DNA from: Bacillus methanolicus
Lineage (GTDB): Bacteria; Bacillota; Bacilli; Bacillales; Cytobacillaceae
Assembly (NCBI RefSeq): GCF_028888695.1
Contig: NZ_PNFF01000002.1
Coordinates: 372,001 to 436,000 of the forward strand
DNA length: 64,000 bases
Direction: 5' to 3'
Positions 39,710-47,448 of this stretch are shown here, piece after piece. Both the position numbers and the translations under genes were made by a program. Below the pieces are notes generated by a model that worked only from the letters and a program-made list of their open reading frames with translations, did no database searches and was not told the origin of the DNA. Position 1 is the stretch's first letter. Each line of letters starts with the position of its first letter.

Positions 39710-40529
39710 ATGGAAAATATGATTGAACCGATCGACAGGGTTGCGATCGATCTCGGTCCGATCCAACTATACTGGTACGGTGTTATTATCATTGCCGGCG
39801 CCCTTCTCGGCCTATGGCTCGCCATGCGTGAAAGCGAGCGACGTGATCTGCCAAAAGAAACCTTTGCCGATCTCGTCATTTATGCATTTCCAGTTTCAAT
39901 CATATTCGCACGCATTTATTACGTCATTTTTAAATGGGAATATTATGCCGAACATCCCATTAAAATTTTTGCCATCAGGGAAGGCGGACTGGCCATGCAC
40001 GGTGTACTATTCGGGGCGGTATTGTCGATTATCGTGTTTGCAAAGGTACGACAAAATATCGTTTTGGAAACTTGCCGACATTTTGGCACCAAGCCTGATT
40101 TTGGGCCAGGCAATTGGACGCTGGGGAAATTTTATCAACCAGGAAGCCCACGGTGGACCTGTATCGAGGGAATTTCTCGAAAATCTGTATTTGCCCGACT
40201 TTATCATTAACCAGATGTACATAGACGAGACGTATTATCATCCGACGTTTTTATATGAGTCACTTTGGAATTTTGCAGGTTTTATCGTTCTAATGTTCCT
40301 CCGACGGGTAAATTTAAGGCGCGGCGAGTTGTTTTTGATTTATATTATCTATTACTCGTCCGGCCGTTTCTTTATCGAAGGAATGAGAACAGATAGCTTA
40401 ATGCTTACGGAAAATTTCCGGATGGCGCAAGTCGTTTCCGTCGTTTTAATCTTTGTGGCTACGCTGATCATCTGGTACCGCCGAAAAAAAGGTTATGCAG
40501 ATATCCGCTATTTAGATAATGGCATGTAA
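39710..40529 (+). pseudogene. lgt: prolipoprotein diacylglyceryl transferase, frameshifted as given
   Basis: Lgt attaches diacylglyceryl from phosphatidylglycerol to the lipobox cysteine of prolipoproteins. The first part (39710 to about 40056, starting [16 protein letters not shown]) ends correctly at VFAKVR. The rest of the protein (ISFWKLAD, the signature [18 protein letters not shown], and RTDSLMLT) continues in the next frame to 40529. Compared with B. subtilis Lgt, seven bases stand where six are expected, at CAAAATA (40052-40058). A single extra A in the AAAA run (40053-40056) explains it. AGGAG precedes the ATG. Read as one gene it would be about 272 aa, the normal length. Confidence 0.93.
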
Positions 40530-40647
40530 TAGAATAAGGAAATGATCGAGATGAGAGGCAGGTTGTTGTCTTATATTATTCAGAAATACATTCCAATGGG
40601 CACATCTGCCTCGGCCGGGTAAACCAAAGTAAGTAACTCGGCTATGG

Positions 40648-40685
40648 TAAAAAAGAGGAAGCAGGAGAAATCCCCTGCTTCCTCT
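40648..40685 (-). terminator. intrinsic terminator after pta
   Basis: On the minus strand GAGGAAGCAGG and CCTGCTTCCTC pair around an eight-base loop and run into TTTTTT. It lies between the convergent lgt and pta. Confidence 0.92.
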
Positions 40686-40705
40686 ATACTCTATGTCCCT
40701 AAAAA

Positions 40706-41683
40706 TTACTGCTGCAGCGCCTGGGCAGCTGTAATTAAAGCTAGTTTGTAGACGTCCTCTTCATTGCATCCGCGGGAAAGGTCGTTTACAGGGCGGTTTA
40801 ATCCTTGAAGAATTGGGCCGACTGCTTCAAAGTTTCCTAATCGCTGAGCAATTTTGTATCCGATATTTCCTGCCTCAAGGCTTGGGAATACAAATACATT
40901 GGCATCCCCTTGGATTGGTGAATCCGGAGCTTTCTTTTTCGCTACAGATGGAACAAACGCAGCATCAAATTGGAATTCTCCATCTAAAACAAGTTGTGGA
41001 TCGCGTGATTTTGCCTCTTGAACGGCTGCAACAACCTTTTCTGTTTCCGGTGATTTTGCAGAACCTTTCGTTGAAAAACTTAACATTGCAACGCGTGGTT
41101 CAATATCAAACATTCTTGCAGTTCTAGCACTTTCAATTGCAATTTCTGCAAGATCCTTGCTGTCAGGAGCGATATTAATGGCACAGTCTGCAAATACATA
41201 TTTTTCATCTCCGCGTACCATGATGAATACGCCGGATGTTTTGCTTACTCCTTCTTTTGTTTTAATAATTTGCAAAGCAGGGCGAACCGTATCTGCTGTC
41301 GAATGGGCCGCACCGCTTACTAAGCCGTCAGCTTTGTTTGTATAGACGAGCATTGTTCCAAAATAGTTTTCGTCAAGCAAAATTTTGCGTGCATCTTCTT
41401 CTGTTGCTTTCCCTTTCCGTCTTTCAACAAATGATTGAACGAGTTCATCCATCATCGCATAGTTGGCCGGATCATAGATTTCCATTGCGTCCAATGATAC
41501 GTTAAGGTCACGAGCTTTTGACTGGATTTCTTCAATATTTCCGATAAGGATCGGTGTTAAAACTTTCTCTTCTGCAAGTCTTCCCGCTGCTTTTAAAATG
41601 CGTTCATCAAGCCCTTCCGGAAAAACAATTTTTAGATTTTGCCCTGTAATTTTTTGTTTTAATCCTGCAAATAAATCGCTCAT
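40706..41683 (-). CDS. pta: phosphate acetyltransferase
   Basis: Interconverts acetyl-CoA and acetyl phosphate for overflow acetate production. At 325 aa it is the short Gram-positive form without the regulatory N-terminal domain. Characteristic segments are VFPEGLDERILKA, GMLVYT-like GTMLVYTNKADGLVSGA, and near the C-terminus GLNRPVNDLSRGC. AAGGAGGATTTAGAA precedes the ATG. It is divergent from hemQ, and a cre site and promoter lie between them. Confidence 0.97.
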   Translation of the reverse strand: MSDLFAGLKQKITGQNLKIVFPEGLDERILKAAGRLAEEKVLTPILIGNIEEIQSKARDLNVSLDAMEIYDPANYAMMDELVQSFVERRKGKATEEDARKILLDENYFGTMLVYTNKADGLVSGAAHSTADTVRPALQIIKTKEGVSKTSGVFIMVRGDEKYVFADCAINIAPDSKDLAEIAIESARTARMFDIEPRVAMLSFSTKGSAKSPETEKVVAAVQEAKSRDPQLVLDGEFQFDAAFVPSVAKKKAPDSPIQGDANVFVFPSLEAGNIGYKIAQRLGNFEAVGPILQGLNRPVNDLSRGCNEEDVYKLALITAAQALQQ

Positions 41684-41712
41684 TTCTAAATCCTCCTTAC
41701 ATCTACATGTTT

Positions 41713-41767
41713 AGCATACTTCACCCATTTTAAAATTCAATCATTTAGAGTGATGTAAGCGTTTTCA
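41713..41767 (-). promoter_or_regulatory. pta promoter with upstream cre site
   Basis: TTGAAT (41735-41740), 16 bases and TATGCT (41713-41718) form a plausible sigma-A promoter. TGTAAGCGTTTTCA at 41754-41767 matches the CcpA consensus TGWAANCGNTNWCA at every position. It is centred about 55 bases before the predicted start point, the place used for CcpA activation of pta in B. subtilis. Confidence 0.8.
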
Positions 41768-41977
41768 AACAAAATGTGTTTGTTTTGAAAACTTTCATAA
41801 TAATTTTGAAACGACTGTTTTTGCTAGAACATCATTAATATCTGCCTTCTATTTGTAAAATATCCTTGTTTTATGTAACTATAACCGTGAACTGCCAATA
41901 TTCAGTGTTTATTCACATCTGTTTTGGCGAAACTATGTTATAGTATTGTTATCATAAGTTTTTAGGAGTGATAGTGA

Positions 41978-42724
41978 ATGAGTGAAGCAACACAAACTCT
42001 CGATGGCTGGTATAGTTTGCATGATTTCCGCTCAATTGATTGGACCGCATGGAAAATGCTTTCCAGTGACGAACGCCAAGCAGCCATCCACGAGTTTTTA
42101 GGCCTTCTTGAGAAATGGAATGCAACTCAAGATCGCAAAGAAGGAAGCCACGCTCTATCCACAGTTGTCGGACAAAAAGCGGATTTCATGATGATGATCT
42201 TACGTCCTACAATGGAAGAATTAAATGAAATTGAAACGGAATTTAACAAAACGAAATTAGCTGAATATACAATTCCAACCTATTCTTATGTTTCAGTGGT
42301 TGAACTTAGCAACTACTTGCCATCTGAAGAGGATCCATATCAAAATCCTCATGTTCAAGCACGTCTTTATCCTATTCTACCGAAATCAAAATATATTTGT
42401 TTTTATCCAATGGACAAGCGCCGTCAAGGAAATGACAACTGGTACATGCTTCCGATGGAAGAGCGCCGCAACTTAATGAGAAGCCACAGCATGATTGGCC
42501 GCAAATACGCAGGCCTTGTAAAACAAATTATTACAGGTTCTGTCGGATTTGATGACTATGAGTGGGGCGTTACACTGTTTTCAGATGATGTCCTTCAATT
42601 TAAGAAGCTTGTTTACGAAATGCGCTTTGATGAAGTGAGCGCACGTTACGGCGAATTTGGTTCCTTCTTTGTAGGAAACCTTTTGGAAGAAGACCGTATC
42701 AGCAAGTTTTTACATGTAAATTAA
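41978..42724 (+). CDS. hemQ: coproheme decarboxylase HemQ
   Basis: Oxidatively decarboxylates coproheme to heme b, the last step of the Gram-positive heme pathway. The 248 aa form a tandem ferredoxin-like (chlorite-dismutase) fold. The catalytic Tyr/Lys segment is FYPMDKRR and the axial His is in [24 protein letters not shown] precedes the ATG. It corresponds to ywfI, next to pta as in B. subtilis. Confidence 0.97.
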   Translation: MSEATQTLDGWYSLHDFRSIDWTAWKMLSSDERQAAIHEFLGLLEKWNATQDRKEGSHALSTVVGQKADFMMMILRPTMEELNEIETEFNKTKLAEYTIPTYSYVSVVELSNYLPSEEDPYQNPHVQARLYPILPKSKYICFYPMDKRRQGNDNWYMLPMEERRNLMRSHSMIGRKYAGLVKQIITGSVGFDDYEWGVTLFSDDVLQFKKLVYEMRFDEVSARYGEFGSFFVGNLLEEDRISKFLHVN

Positions 42725-42737
42725 TTTAATATTATCA

Positions 42738-42771
42738 AACTCCCGGTAATGAAATGCCGGGAGTTTTTTTA
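42738..42771 (+). terminator. intrinsic terminator after hemQ
   Basis: AAACTCCCGGTA and TGCCGGGAGTTT pair and are followed by a T run, directly after the hemQ stop. Confidence 0.92.
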
Positions 42772-43115
42772 TCTATCTTCTTACGCAAAATCAACATCAC
42801 TGAATAGGTTACAATCCGTGATATAGGCATAAAGGCATAAGGAAGCGAACTACACCTTTCTTTTTATGCATAAACTTCAAAGCAAAACATATGTATGAAT
42901 CAGTGGGTATTTATCAAAGTTATCATTCAGTGCTGAATGTCATTTCACCAGCGAAATCTGCCATGATGTAAAGAGAGGTGAAAGGCAGAAAAGAATGTTC
43001 ATAAAAACAATGTATGACGTTAAAAATTTCACCGCTTTTTTCATCAATGGCATTAGATCATCCAAGTGTTGATTAAGAAAATTCATTTTGATTCGGATAT
43101 TTAGGAGGGAACTGC
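42772..43115. other. gerQ upstream region
   Basis: This 344-bp spacer holds a 16-bp palindrome CATTCAGTGCTGAATG (42924-42939) and, near 43096-43110, AGGAGGGAACTGC before the gerQ ATG. The minus-strand frame at 42940-43215 has no ribosome site and overlaps gerQ, so I do not call it. No sporulation promoter could be assigned with confidence. Confidence 0.5.
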
Positions 43116-43586
43116 ATGAATCAAACGAATCCTTATGCAAGTTATGGTACCTATCCATATGGCTATGGCTTTTATAATTATGGCGTTCAAGGCCAGCGCC
43201 AGCAAGCAGGTTCACAACAAGGCTATCCGTATCCGCAAGCCGGAGGACCTATGTATAGTGTTCCTATGCCGCAAAGCACTCCTACGACAGGGCCTCAAGT
43301 ACCGGGAATGCTTCCCATAGAAGAATCATACATTGAGAATATTCTTCGTTTGAATAGAGGAAAGCTTGCGACTATTTATATGGCATTTGAAGACAAAGAA
43401 CCGAGAGCTTTCAAGGGGATTATTGAAGCAGCCGGAAGAGACCATATTATTATCAGTGATCCACAAACCGGAACACGCTATTTGCTGCCAATGGTTTACT
43501 TAAACTATGTTACTTTTGATGAAGAAATTGAATATGAATATCCATTAGGCGGCGGACCCGGATTAGCTTCTTATCCTCCGAGGTAA
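43116..43586 (+). CDS. gerQ: spore coat protein GerQ
   Basis: Inner-coat protein required for the cortex-lytic enzyme CwlJ to localise and act in germination. The 156 aa have a Tyr/Gly/Gln-rich N-terminal half (YGTYPYGYGFYNYG) and a conserved C-terminal domain (ESYIENILRLNRGKLATIYM, FKGIIEAAGRDHIIISDP, LLPMVYLNYVTFDEE). In B. subtilis, N-terminal lysines are crosslinked by Tgl; here the first lysine comes only in the conserved domain (NRGK). AGGAGGGAACTGC precedes the ATG. Confidence 0.95.
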   Translation: MNQTNPYASYGTYPYGYGFYNYGVQGQRQQAGSQQGYPYPQAGGPMYSVPMPQSTPTTGPQVPGMLPIEESYIENILRLNRGKLATIYMAFEDKEPRAFKGIIEAAGRDHIIISDPQTGTRYLLPMVYLNYVTFDEEIEYEYPLGGGPGLASYPPR

Positions 43587-43649
43587 CATATGTTTTCAGA
43601 AACATTGGATAACTAACAGGAGAAAGACGTTAAAAATTTTTAAGAAAAG

Positions 43650-43681
43650 GACCGGGCAAGCTTGCCCGGTTTTTTTCTTTT
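43650..43681 (+). terminator. intrinsic terminator after gerQ
   Basis: GACCGGGCAAG and CTTGCCCGGT form a tight stem followed by TTTTTTT. Confidence 0.93.
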
Positions 43682-43700
43682 TTAGAATATTGGAATGGAG

Positions 43701-43822
43701 GCTCATAAAATTGATCGACAGCTCATAAACGAAAATTATAGGCTCATATTTCGGAATGAAGGCTCATAATTCGAAATAAAGGCTTATATTTCAAAATGAA
43801 GGCTCATAATTCGAAATAAAGG
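43701..43822. repeat. 20-nt tandem array, part left of the IS element
   Basis: Six units starting GCTCATA or GCTTATA at 43701, 43721, 43742, 43762, 43782 and 43802 share the family consensus of 27853-28062. The array is cut at AATAAAGG by the IS256-family element and resumes at 45223. Confidence 0.88.
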
Positions 43823-43875
43823 AGTCAAGTCCTTAATATTGTGTAAAATACTAATTACAAGGTTTTAGCCTATTT

Positions 43876-43921
43876 ATTTAATTTGATTGGAAGGGGGTAC
43901 CCCCTTCCAATCAAATTAAAT
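43876..43921. repeat. 46-bp perfect palindrome at the transposase 3' end
   Basis: The sequence is its own reverse complement over 23 bases on each side of the centre GGGGGTACCCCC (43893-43904). It contains the transposase stop codon (43916-43918). It is probably a transcription insulator or terminator of the element. Confidence 0.85.
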
Positions 43922-45112
43922 TTCGCGCTCGCGCGGGACATTCTCGTTTTTCGCAAAAATGCTTTTTTTCTTGGCTTGTTCCTCATCATAATCCATTAAG
44001 ACAGCTCCAATCAGCCGATAGGCAGACTGCGTATTTGGAAATATGCGGATCACCCTTTCACGACGGCGAACTTCCTGATTTAATCGTTCCAGAGAGTTGG
44101 TGCTACGGATTAAGCGATGCCATTTTGCGGGATGACTTAAATATTGGATGGCGTCTTCAAAGCCCTCATCTAATATCTCCAGTGCCTTTTCAAGTTTCGG
44201 ATTCTCTTCATAGCTCTTAAAGAACACATTGCGAAAGAAACGGGCATCTTCTACCGTAACGGCTTCGAATATCCTTTTTAAATCGACAATGACCTCTCCC
44301 ATGCCTTTTTTAGGCAATGCTTCGATGATATTTCGTTTGAAATGAACGGTACAACGCTGCCATGATGTTCCGATAAATTCCTTTTCTATCGCTTTCTTTA
44401 ATCCTTTATGGGCATCTGAAATCACCAGCTTGGGGGATTGCAACCCCCTTGACTTTAACTCACTCAAAAATTCCCGCCATGCTTCATAGCTTTCTTTATG
44501 ATCGATTTTAAAACCGATCACTTCCCTTTTTTGGTCCTGGTTAATGCCGGTCGCAATATACACCGCTTTAGAGACGACTTTATGGTGTTCACGCACTTTG
44601 ATATACATGGCATCTACAAAAATATAAGAGTAATATTGGACATTTAACGGTCGGTTTGCCCATTGTTTGACAACTGGATCAAGCTTTTCTGTCAAGGATG
44701 AAACAAAGGATTTCGAAACTTTTTCCCCGCATAATTGTTCTACAACATTCGTCACTTTGCGTGTAGACACTCCATTTACAACCATCTCGAGCATGGATAA
44801 GACAAAGGTTTGGTCCACACGCGCATAGCGTTCAAAAACAGATGGTGAAAAGTCACCATTACGTGTACGGGGAACTCTTAATTTAATCTTTCCAATACTT
44901 ACAATAAAGTCACGGTCATAGTAGCCATTTCGGTAGTCTTGGCGTTCGGAGGTGCGCTCATAAGCCTTAGCCTGTAAATACTCATCACGCTCTTTTTCCA
45001 TGTACTCATTCAAGACTAAAACAATGGTTGATTTAACTACCGCATCAATATTTGAATTCATGACCGAATCTTTTAAAAGGTCCATATTTAGGGTAAACTG
45101 TAATTGGGTCAT
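43916..45112 (-). CDS. IS256-family transposase
   Basis: DDE transposase of 398 aa. MULE/IS256 features are visible: GNGYYDRDFIVSIGKIKLRVPRTR-type N-terminal region, first Asp in YSYIFVDAMYIKVRE, second Asp in LVISDAHKGLKKAI, Cys/His segment SWQRCTVHFKRN, and the Glu in RSTNSLERLNQEVRRRERVIRIFPN. It appears full length and uninterrupted, thus possibly active. AGGAGATTTAATT precedes the ATG. Confidence 0.96.
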   Translation of the reverse strand: MTQLQFTLNMDLLKDSVMNSNIDAVVKSTIVLVLNEYMEKERDEYLQAKAYERTSERQDYRNGYYDRDFIVSIGKIKLRVPRTRNGDFSPSVFERYARVDQTFVLSMLEMVVNGVSTRKVTNVVEQLCGEKVSKSFVSSLTEKLDPVVKQWANRPLNVQYYSYIFVDAMYIKVREHHKVVSKAVYIATGINQDQKREVIGFKIDHKESYEAWREFLSELKSRGLQSPKLVISDAHKGLKKAIEKEFIGTSWQRCTVHFKRNIIEALPKKGMGEVIVDLKRIFEAVTVEDARFFRNVFFKSYEENPKLEKALEILDEGFEDAIQYLSHPAKWHRLIRSTNSLERLNQEVRRRERVIRIFPNTQSAYRLIGAVLMDYDEEQAKKKSIFAKNENVPREREI

Positions 45113-45215
45113 AATTAAATCTCCTTTTCAATGTTTTATGTAGGCATTAAAACATTGTAACCAAAAGGGATTAATTTGACCCTTTTTCTTTTTACACAAT
45201 TATACGGACTTAATC

Positions 45216-45332
45216 AATAAAGGCTTATATTTCAAAATGAGGACTCATAAATCGAAATGAAGGCTTATATATCTAAATGACGGCTCATTTATCAAAATAA
45301 AGGCTCATTTATCAAAAAAATGCTCATAACCC
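45216..45332. repeat. 20-nt tandem array, part right of the IS element
   Basis: Units begin at 45223, 45243, 45263, 45283 and 45303 (GCTTATA, ACTCATA, GCTTATA, GCTCATT, GCTCATT), with a last partial unit at 45322. Together with 43701-43822 this was one array of about twelve units before the insertion. Confidence 0.88.
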
Positions 45333-45346
45333 AGCCAAAGCTTTTC

Positions 45347-45718
45347 TTATAAATATTTCACAGCGGCAATCACGAGCAGCGCCCAAGCAGCGAGAAATGA
45401 AATTCCACCGAATGGGGTAATTGCTCCGAGAATACTGATTCGGGTTACACTTAAAACATAAAGGCTTCCTGAGAATAATACAATTCCAATGAACATGAGC
45501 CAGCCTGACGAGGACAACAGCGAACTAGCCGGAACCTTACCCAAAAGAATTCCGATTACCAATAATCCGGCAGCATGAAACATTTGATATGTAACACCGG
45601 TCTTCCATATTTCCAGATATTTCGGCTCAATTTTCCCTTCCAGTCCATGAGCCCCAAAAGCTCCTAAAGCTACGGATAAAAAAGCATTAATCGCTCCTAG
45701 TAATATAAAAAGCTTCAT
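45347..45718 (-). CDS. ywdK: DUF423 membrane protein YwdK
   Basis: 123-aa protein with four hydrophobic helices and the family motif LGAFGAHGL near the N-terminus, followed by WKTGVTYQMFHA. Function unknown. AAGGGAAGAAAA supports the ATG at 45718 over the upstream one at 45739. It follows ywdI, as in B. subtilis. Confidence 0.92.
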   Translation of the reverse strand: MKLFILLGAINAFLSVALGAFGAHGLEGKIEPKYLEIWKTGVTYQMFHAAGLLVIGILLGKVPASSLLSSSGWLMFIGIVLFSGSLYVLSVTRISILGAITPFGGISFLAAWALLVIAAVKYL

Positions 45719-45778
45719 TTTTCTTCCCTTCTTTTCCATATTGAATTTTCATTGAACTTTTTTCACTGCATACAGATT

Positions 45779-46051
45779 TTAAAAATCGAAAATTGACTCA
45801 CCATTTGCGTCATCTTCCATTTCCATTCGCCGAGGCTGCTGTACGTTTATTTTTCCTGACGGAGAGGCAGAAACAAACTTGGCAGCTTCCACCTCTGTCG
45901 GCCATTCGGTTTCTGACTCTTCTAAAATCAAGTCACACATCGTTTTAATCGCATAAATTTTTTCCCTAACCAATGAAACGGATGAAACATTTTTTGCCGC
46001 CTGTAATTCCTTTTCTATCTTACCAAGCATTTTCTGTATAGAAATATTCAT
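45779..46051 (-). CDS. ywdI: YwdI-like small protein
   Basis: 90-aa protein, mostly helical, conserved next to ywdK. The N-terminal half (QKMLGKIEKELQAAKN and REKIYAIKTMCDLIL) is amphipathic. The C-terminal part is acidic and ends SIFDF. No function is known. GAGGTGGAAAT precedes the ATG. It lies about 50 bases after the cysteine-rich small gene and belongs to the same transcription unit. Confidence 0.85.
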   Translation of the reverse strand: MNISIQKMLGKIEKELQAAKNVSSVSLVREKIYAIKTMCDLILEESETEWPTEVEAAKFVSASPSGKINVQQPRRMEMEDDANGESIFDF

Positions 46052-46101
46052 ATTTCCACCTCATTAAACGGTTCCAAAAATTGAGTTTTCATCAAACAAT
46101 A

Positions 46102-46272
46102 CTATTCTTTTCGTTCATATTTCAGGCAAGCCCGGCCGGAAGCGCGAAAAACTTCAACAGAAGGAAGGTTTCTTGTTTTAAATTGAAATGCTTTGCAGCC
46201 TCTTGGAAAATTCGGATCCCATGTAACATAAAAGTGGCTGCATTTTACACAGTTAATTTTTCTTTTCTCCAA
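46102..46272 (-). CDS. 56-aa cysteine-rich protein
   Basis: This small gene on the minus strand starts at TTG (46270-46272), 5 bases after GAGG, and ends at TAG (46102-46104). The protein reads LEKRKINCVKCSHFYVTWDP and onward, with cysteines at 8, 11, 26 and 49. These fit a single zinc or iron-sulfur site: CVKC, then RGCKAF, then RACLKY. I recall similar short proteins, with CxxCxxFxxTWDPxxPxGCxAF, sometimes labelled as uracil-DNA glycosylase fragments; that label probably reflects the neighbouring ung gene. It lies directly upstream of ywdI. Confidence 0.75.
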   Translation of the reverse strand: MEKRKINCVKCSHFYVTWDPNFPRGCKAFQFKTRNLPSVEVFRASGRACLKYERKE

Positions 46273-46381
46273 TTTCGCCTCTTCCTTTTCATCGCGAACT
46301 CTTATTTATCATACAATATTTTTCTTTCGGTGACACCATACCAACTCTTTCTGTTTTGCTTCCACTATCAACAAGAAAGAA

Positions 46382-46490
46382 CGGGGCTGACTCATAAGCA
46401 AAGGGTCAGCCCCCTCCAATACAACTTATACACAAACTCTGAAAAAGCCATTCTATTTATTTTCATTGCCGGAGGGGGCCAGACCCCTTT
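46382..46490. repeat. GGGTCAGACCC-bounded element, left of ung
   Basis: GGGGCTGACTCATAAGCAA, GGGTCAGCCCCCTCCAATAC and ACTCTGAAAAAGCCATTCTA lead to GGGGGCCAGACCCCTTT at the right. It shares most of its body with the element at 47449-47553 on the other side of ung, in the same orientation. Confidence 0.75.
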
Positions 46491-46493
46491 GTC

Positions 46494-46509
46494 TGTTTCA
46501 CGTGAAACA
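46494..46509. promoter_or_regulatory. parS: parS centromere-like site (ParB/Spo0J binding)
   Basis: TGTTTCACGTGAAACA is a perfect 16-bp palindrome identical to the bacterial parS consensus TGTTNCACGTGAAACA. ParB/Spo0J loads at such sites and recruits SMC to origin-proximal chromosome. The ywd region of B. subtilis is likewise on the origin-proximal left arm, so the site marks this window as origin-proximal. It lies in an intergenic region between two repeat elements. Confidence 0.92.
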
Positions 46510-46516
46510 TGTCATT

Positions 46517-46709
46517 TTCTGTGGAAAAGGGGCGGAGCTACGCTAACAAAAATAAAAATGCCAACTTATCTTTAGCAAGATACTTGTTTGGCTTTGTAAA
46601 TATTAAGAGCTTAGCTTCGCTCACACCTCCTTATTATTTTGGTTCTGTTTTATAATGGAAACTATTTCCATGTTAGAGTTGGGAGTTTAAAACTCATGCT
46701 CGTTTTTCG
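46517..46709. repeat. 170-200-bp interspersed element, copy A
   Basis: It runs from CTGTGGAAAAGGGGCGGAGC to AAAACTCATGCTCGTTTTTCG and ends at the ung stop codon. It shares long blocks with copies at 49128-49295 and 61677-61870: GGAGCTACGCTAACAAA, CCAACTTATCTTTA, GCTTCGCTCACACC, CCTTATTAT and CATGCTCGTTTTT. Confidence 0.88.
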
Positions 46710-47396
46710 TCAAATATTCTCAATCTGCCAGTCAATTTCTTTTTCACCCAATTCTTGTAGAATCTTATTGATTCTTGAAAAAGGGCGGCTGCCAAAAAAG
46801 CCTTTGGAAGCAGACAAAGGGCTCGGATGAGGGGATGTAATAACAAAGTGTTTATCGTTGGTTATTAATTTTTGCTTCATCTGTGCCGGACGGCCCCAAA
46901 ATACAAAAATAACCGGCTTTTCCCGTTCATTTAGTAGGGTGATAATGCGATCCGTGAAAAATTCCCAGCCTTTCCCCTTATGGGAATGAGCTTGTCCTTT
47001 TCTTACTGTTAAAACAGTATTTAGTAGCAAGACGCCTTCCTCAGCCCACTTTACTAAATATCCATTATTCGGAATAAAGCAACCAAGATCATCGTTTAAC
47101 TCTTTAAAAATGTTTTTCAAAGACGGCGGAATGTCCACCTCAGGCTTTACAGAAAAACTAAGGCCATGCGCCTGGTTTGGGCCATGATAAGGATCTTGTC
47201 CCAATATTACTGCTTTGACATCTTTATACGGGGTATAGTGCAAAGCATTGAAAATTTCGGTTTTAGGAGGATAAATCGTTCTTGTTTTATATTCTTCTTC
47301 AAGAAAATATTGCAGCTTCATAAAATATGATTTCGTAAATTCGCCTGCCAAAAGCCGGTCCCAGTCATTCCGGAAAATTTTTTCGGTAAATTCCAA
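46710..47396 (-). CDS. ung: uracil-DNA glycosylase
   Basis: Removes uracil from DNA, starting base-excision repair. The 228 aa hold the catalytic water-activating motif [15 protein letters not shown], the Asn-containing [11 protein letters not shown] and the DNA-clamp loop [18 protein letters not shown]. The open frame reaches 47468, but it would be coded by the repeat element at 47449-47553. TTG at 47396 after AGGTGA gives the length of the B. subtilis protein, so I use it; the exact start is uncertain. Confidence 0.95.
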   Translation of the reverse strand: MEFTEKIFRNDWDRLLAGEFTKSYFMKLQYFLEEEYKTRTIYPPKTEIFNALHYTPYKDVKAVILGQDPYHGPNQAHGLSFSVKPEVDIPPSLKNIFKELNDDLGCFIPNNGYLVKWAEEGVLLLNTVLTVRKGQAHSHKGKGWEFFTDRIITLLNEREKPVIFVFWGRPAQMKQKLITNDKHFVITSPHPSPLSASKGFFGSRPFSRINKILQELGEKEIDWQIENI

Positions 47397-47448
47397 ATCA
47401 CTCACCTGCTGGTCATTCGTTTTCCCCACATAAATGGGTTTCAAACTA

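Larger units (their letters stand above)
43823..45215 (-). mobile_element. complete IS256-family insertion sequence (1393 bp)
   Basis: The ends are imperfect inverted repeats: AAGTCCTTAATATTGTGTAA at the left and, read inwards from the right, AAGTCCGTATAATTGTGTAA. The right end is the same as my memory of the IS256 terminus. The 8-bp target duplication AATAAAGG is present on both sides (43815-43822 and 45216-45223), so the element is intact and its insertion probably recent. It carries one transposase gene and a 46-bp perfect palindrome behind that gene. Confidence 0.93.

Noticed and set aside
39539-39766. 75-codon minus-strand frame
   Set aside because: It overlaps the well-supported lgt start, including its ribosome site, on the opposite strand.
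42940-43215. 91-codon minus-strand frame before gerQ
   Set aside because: It overlaps the gerQ start on the opposite strand and has no ribosome site.
46081-46575. 164-codon plus-strand frame
   Set aside because: It is antisense to the cysteine-rich small gene and continues through a repeat element and the parS site. Its composition is not protein-like.
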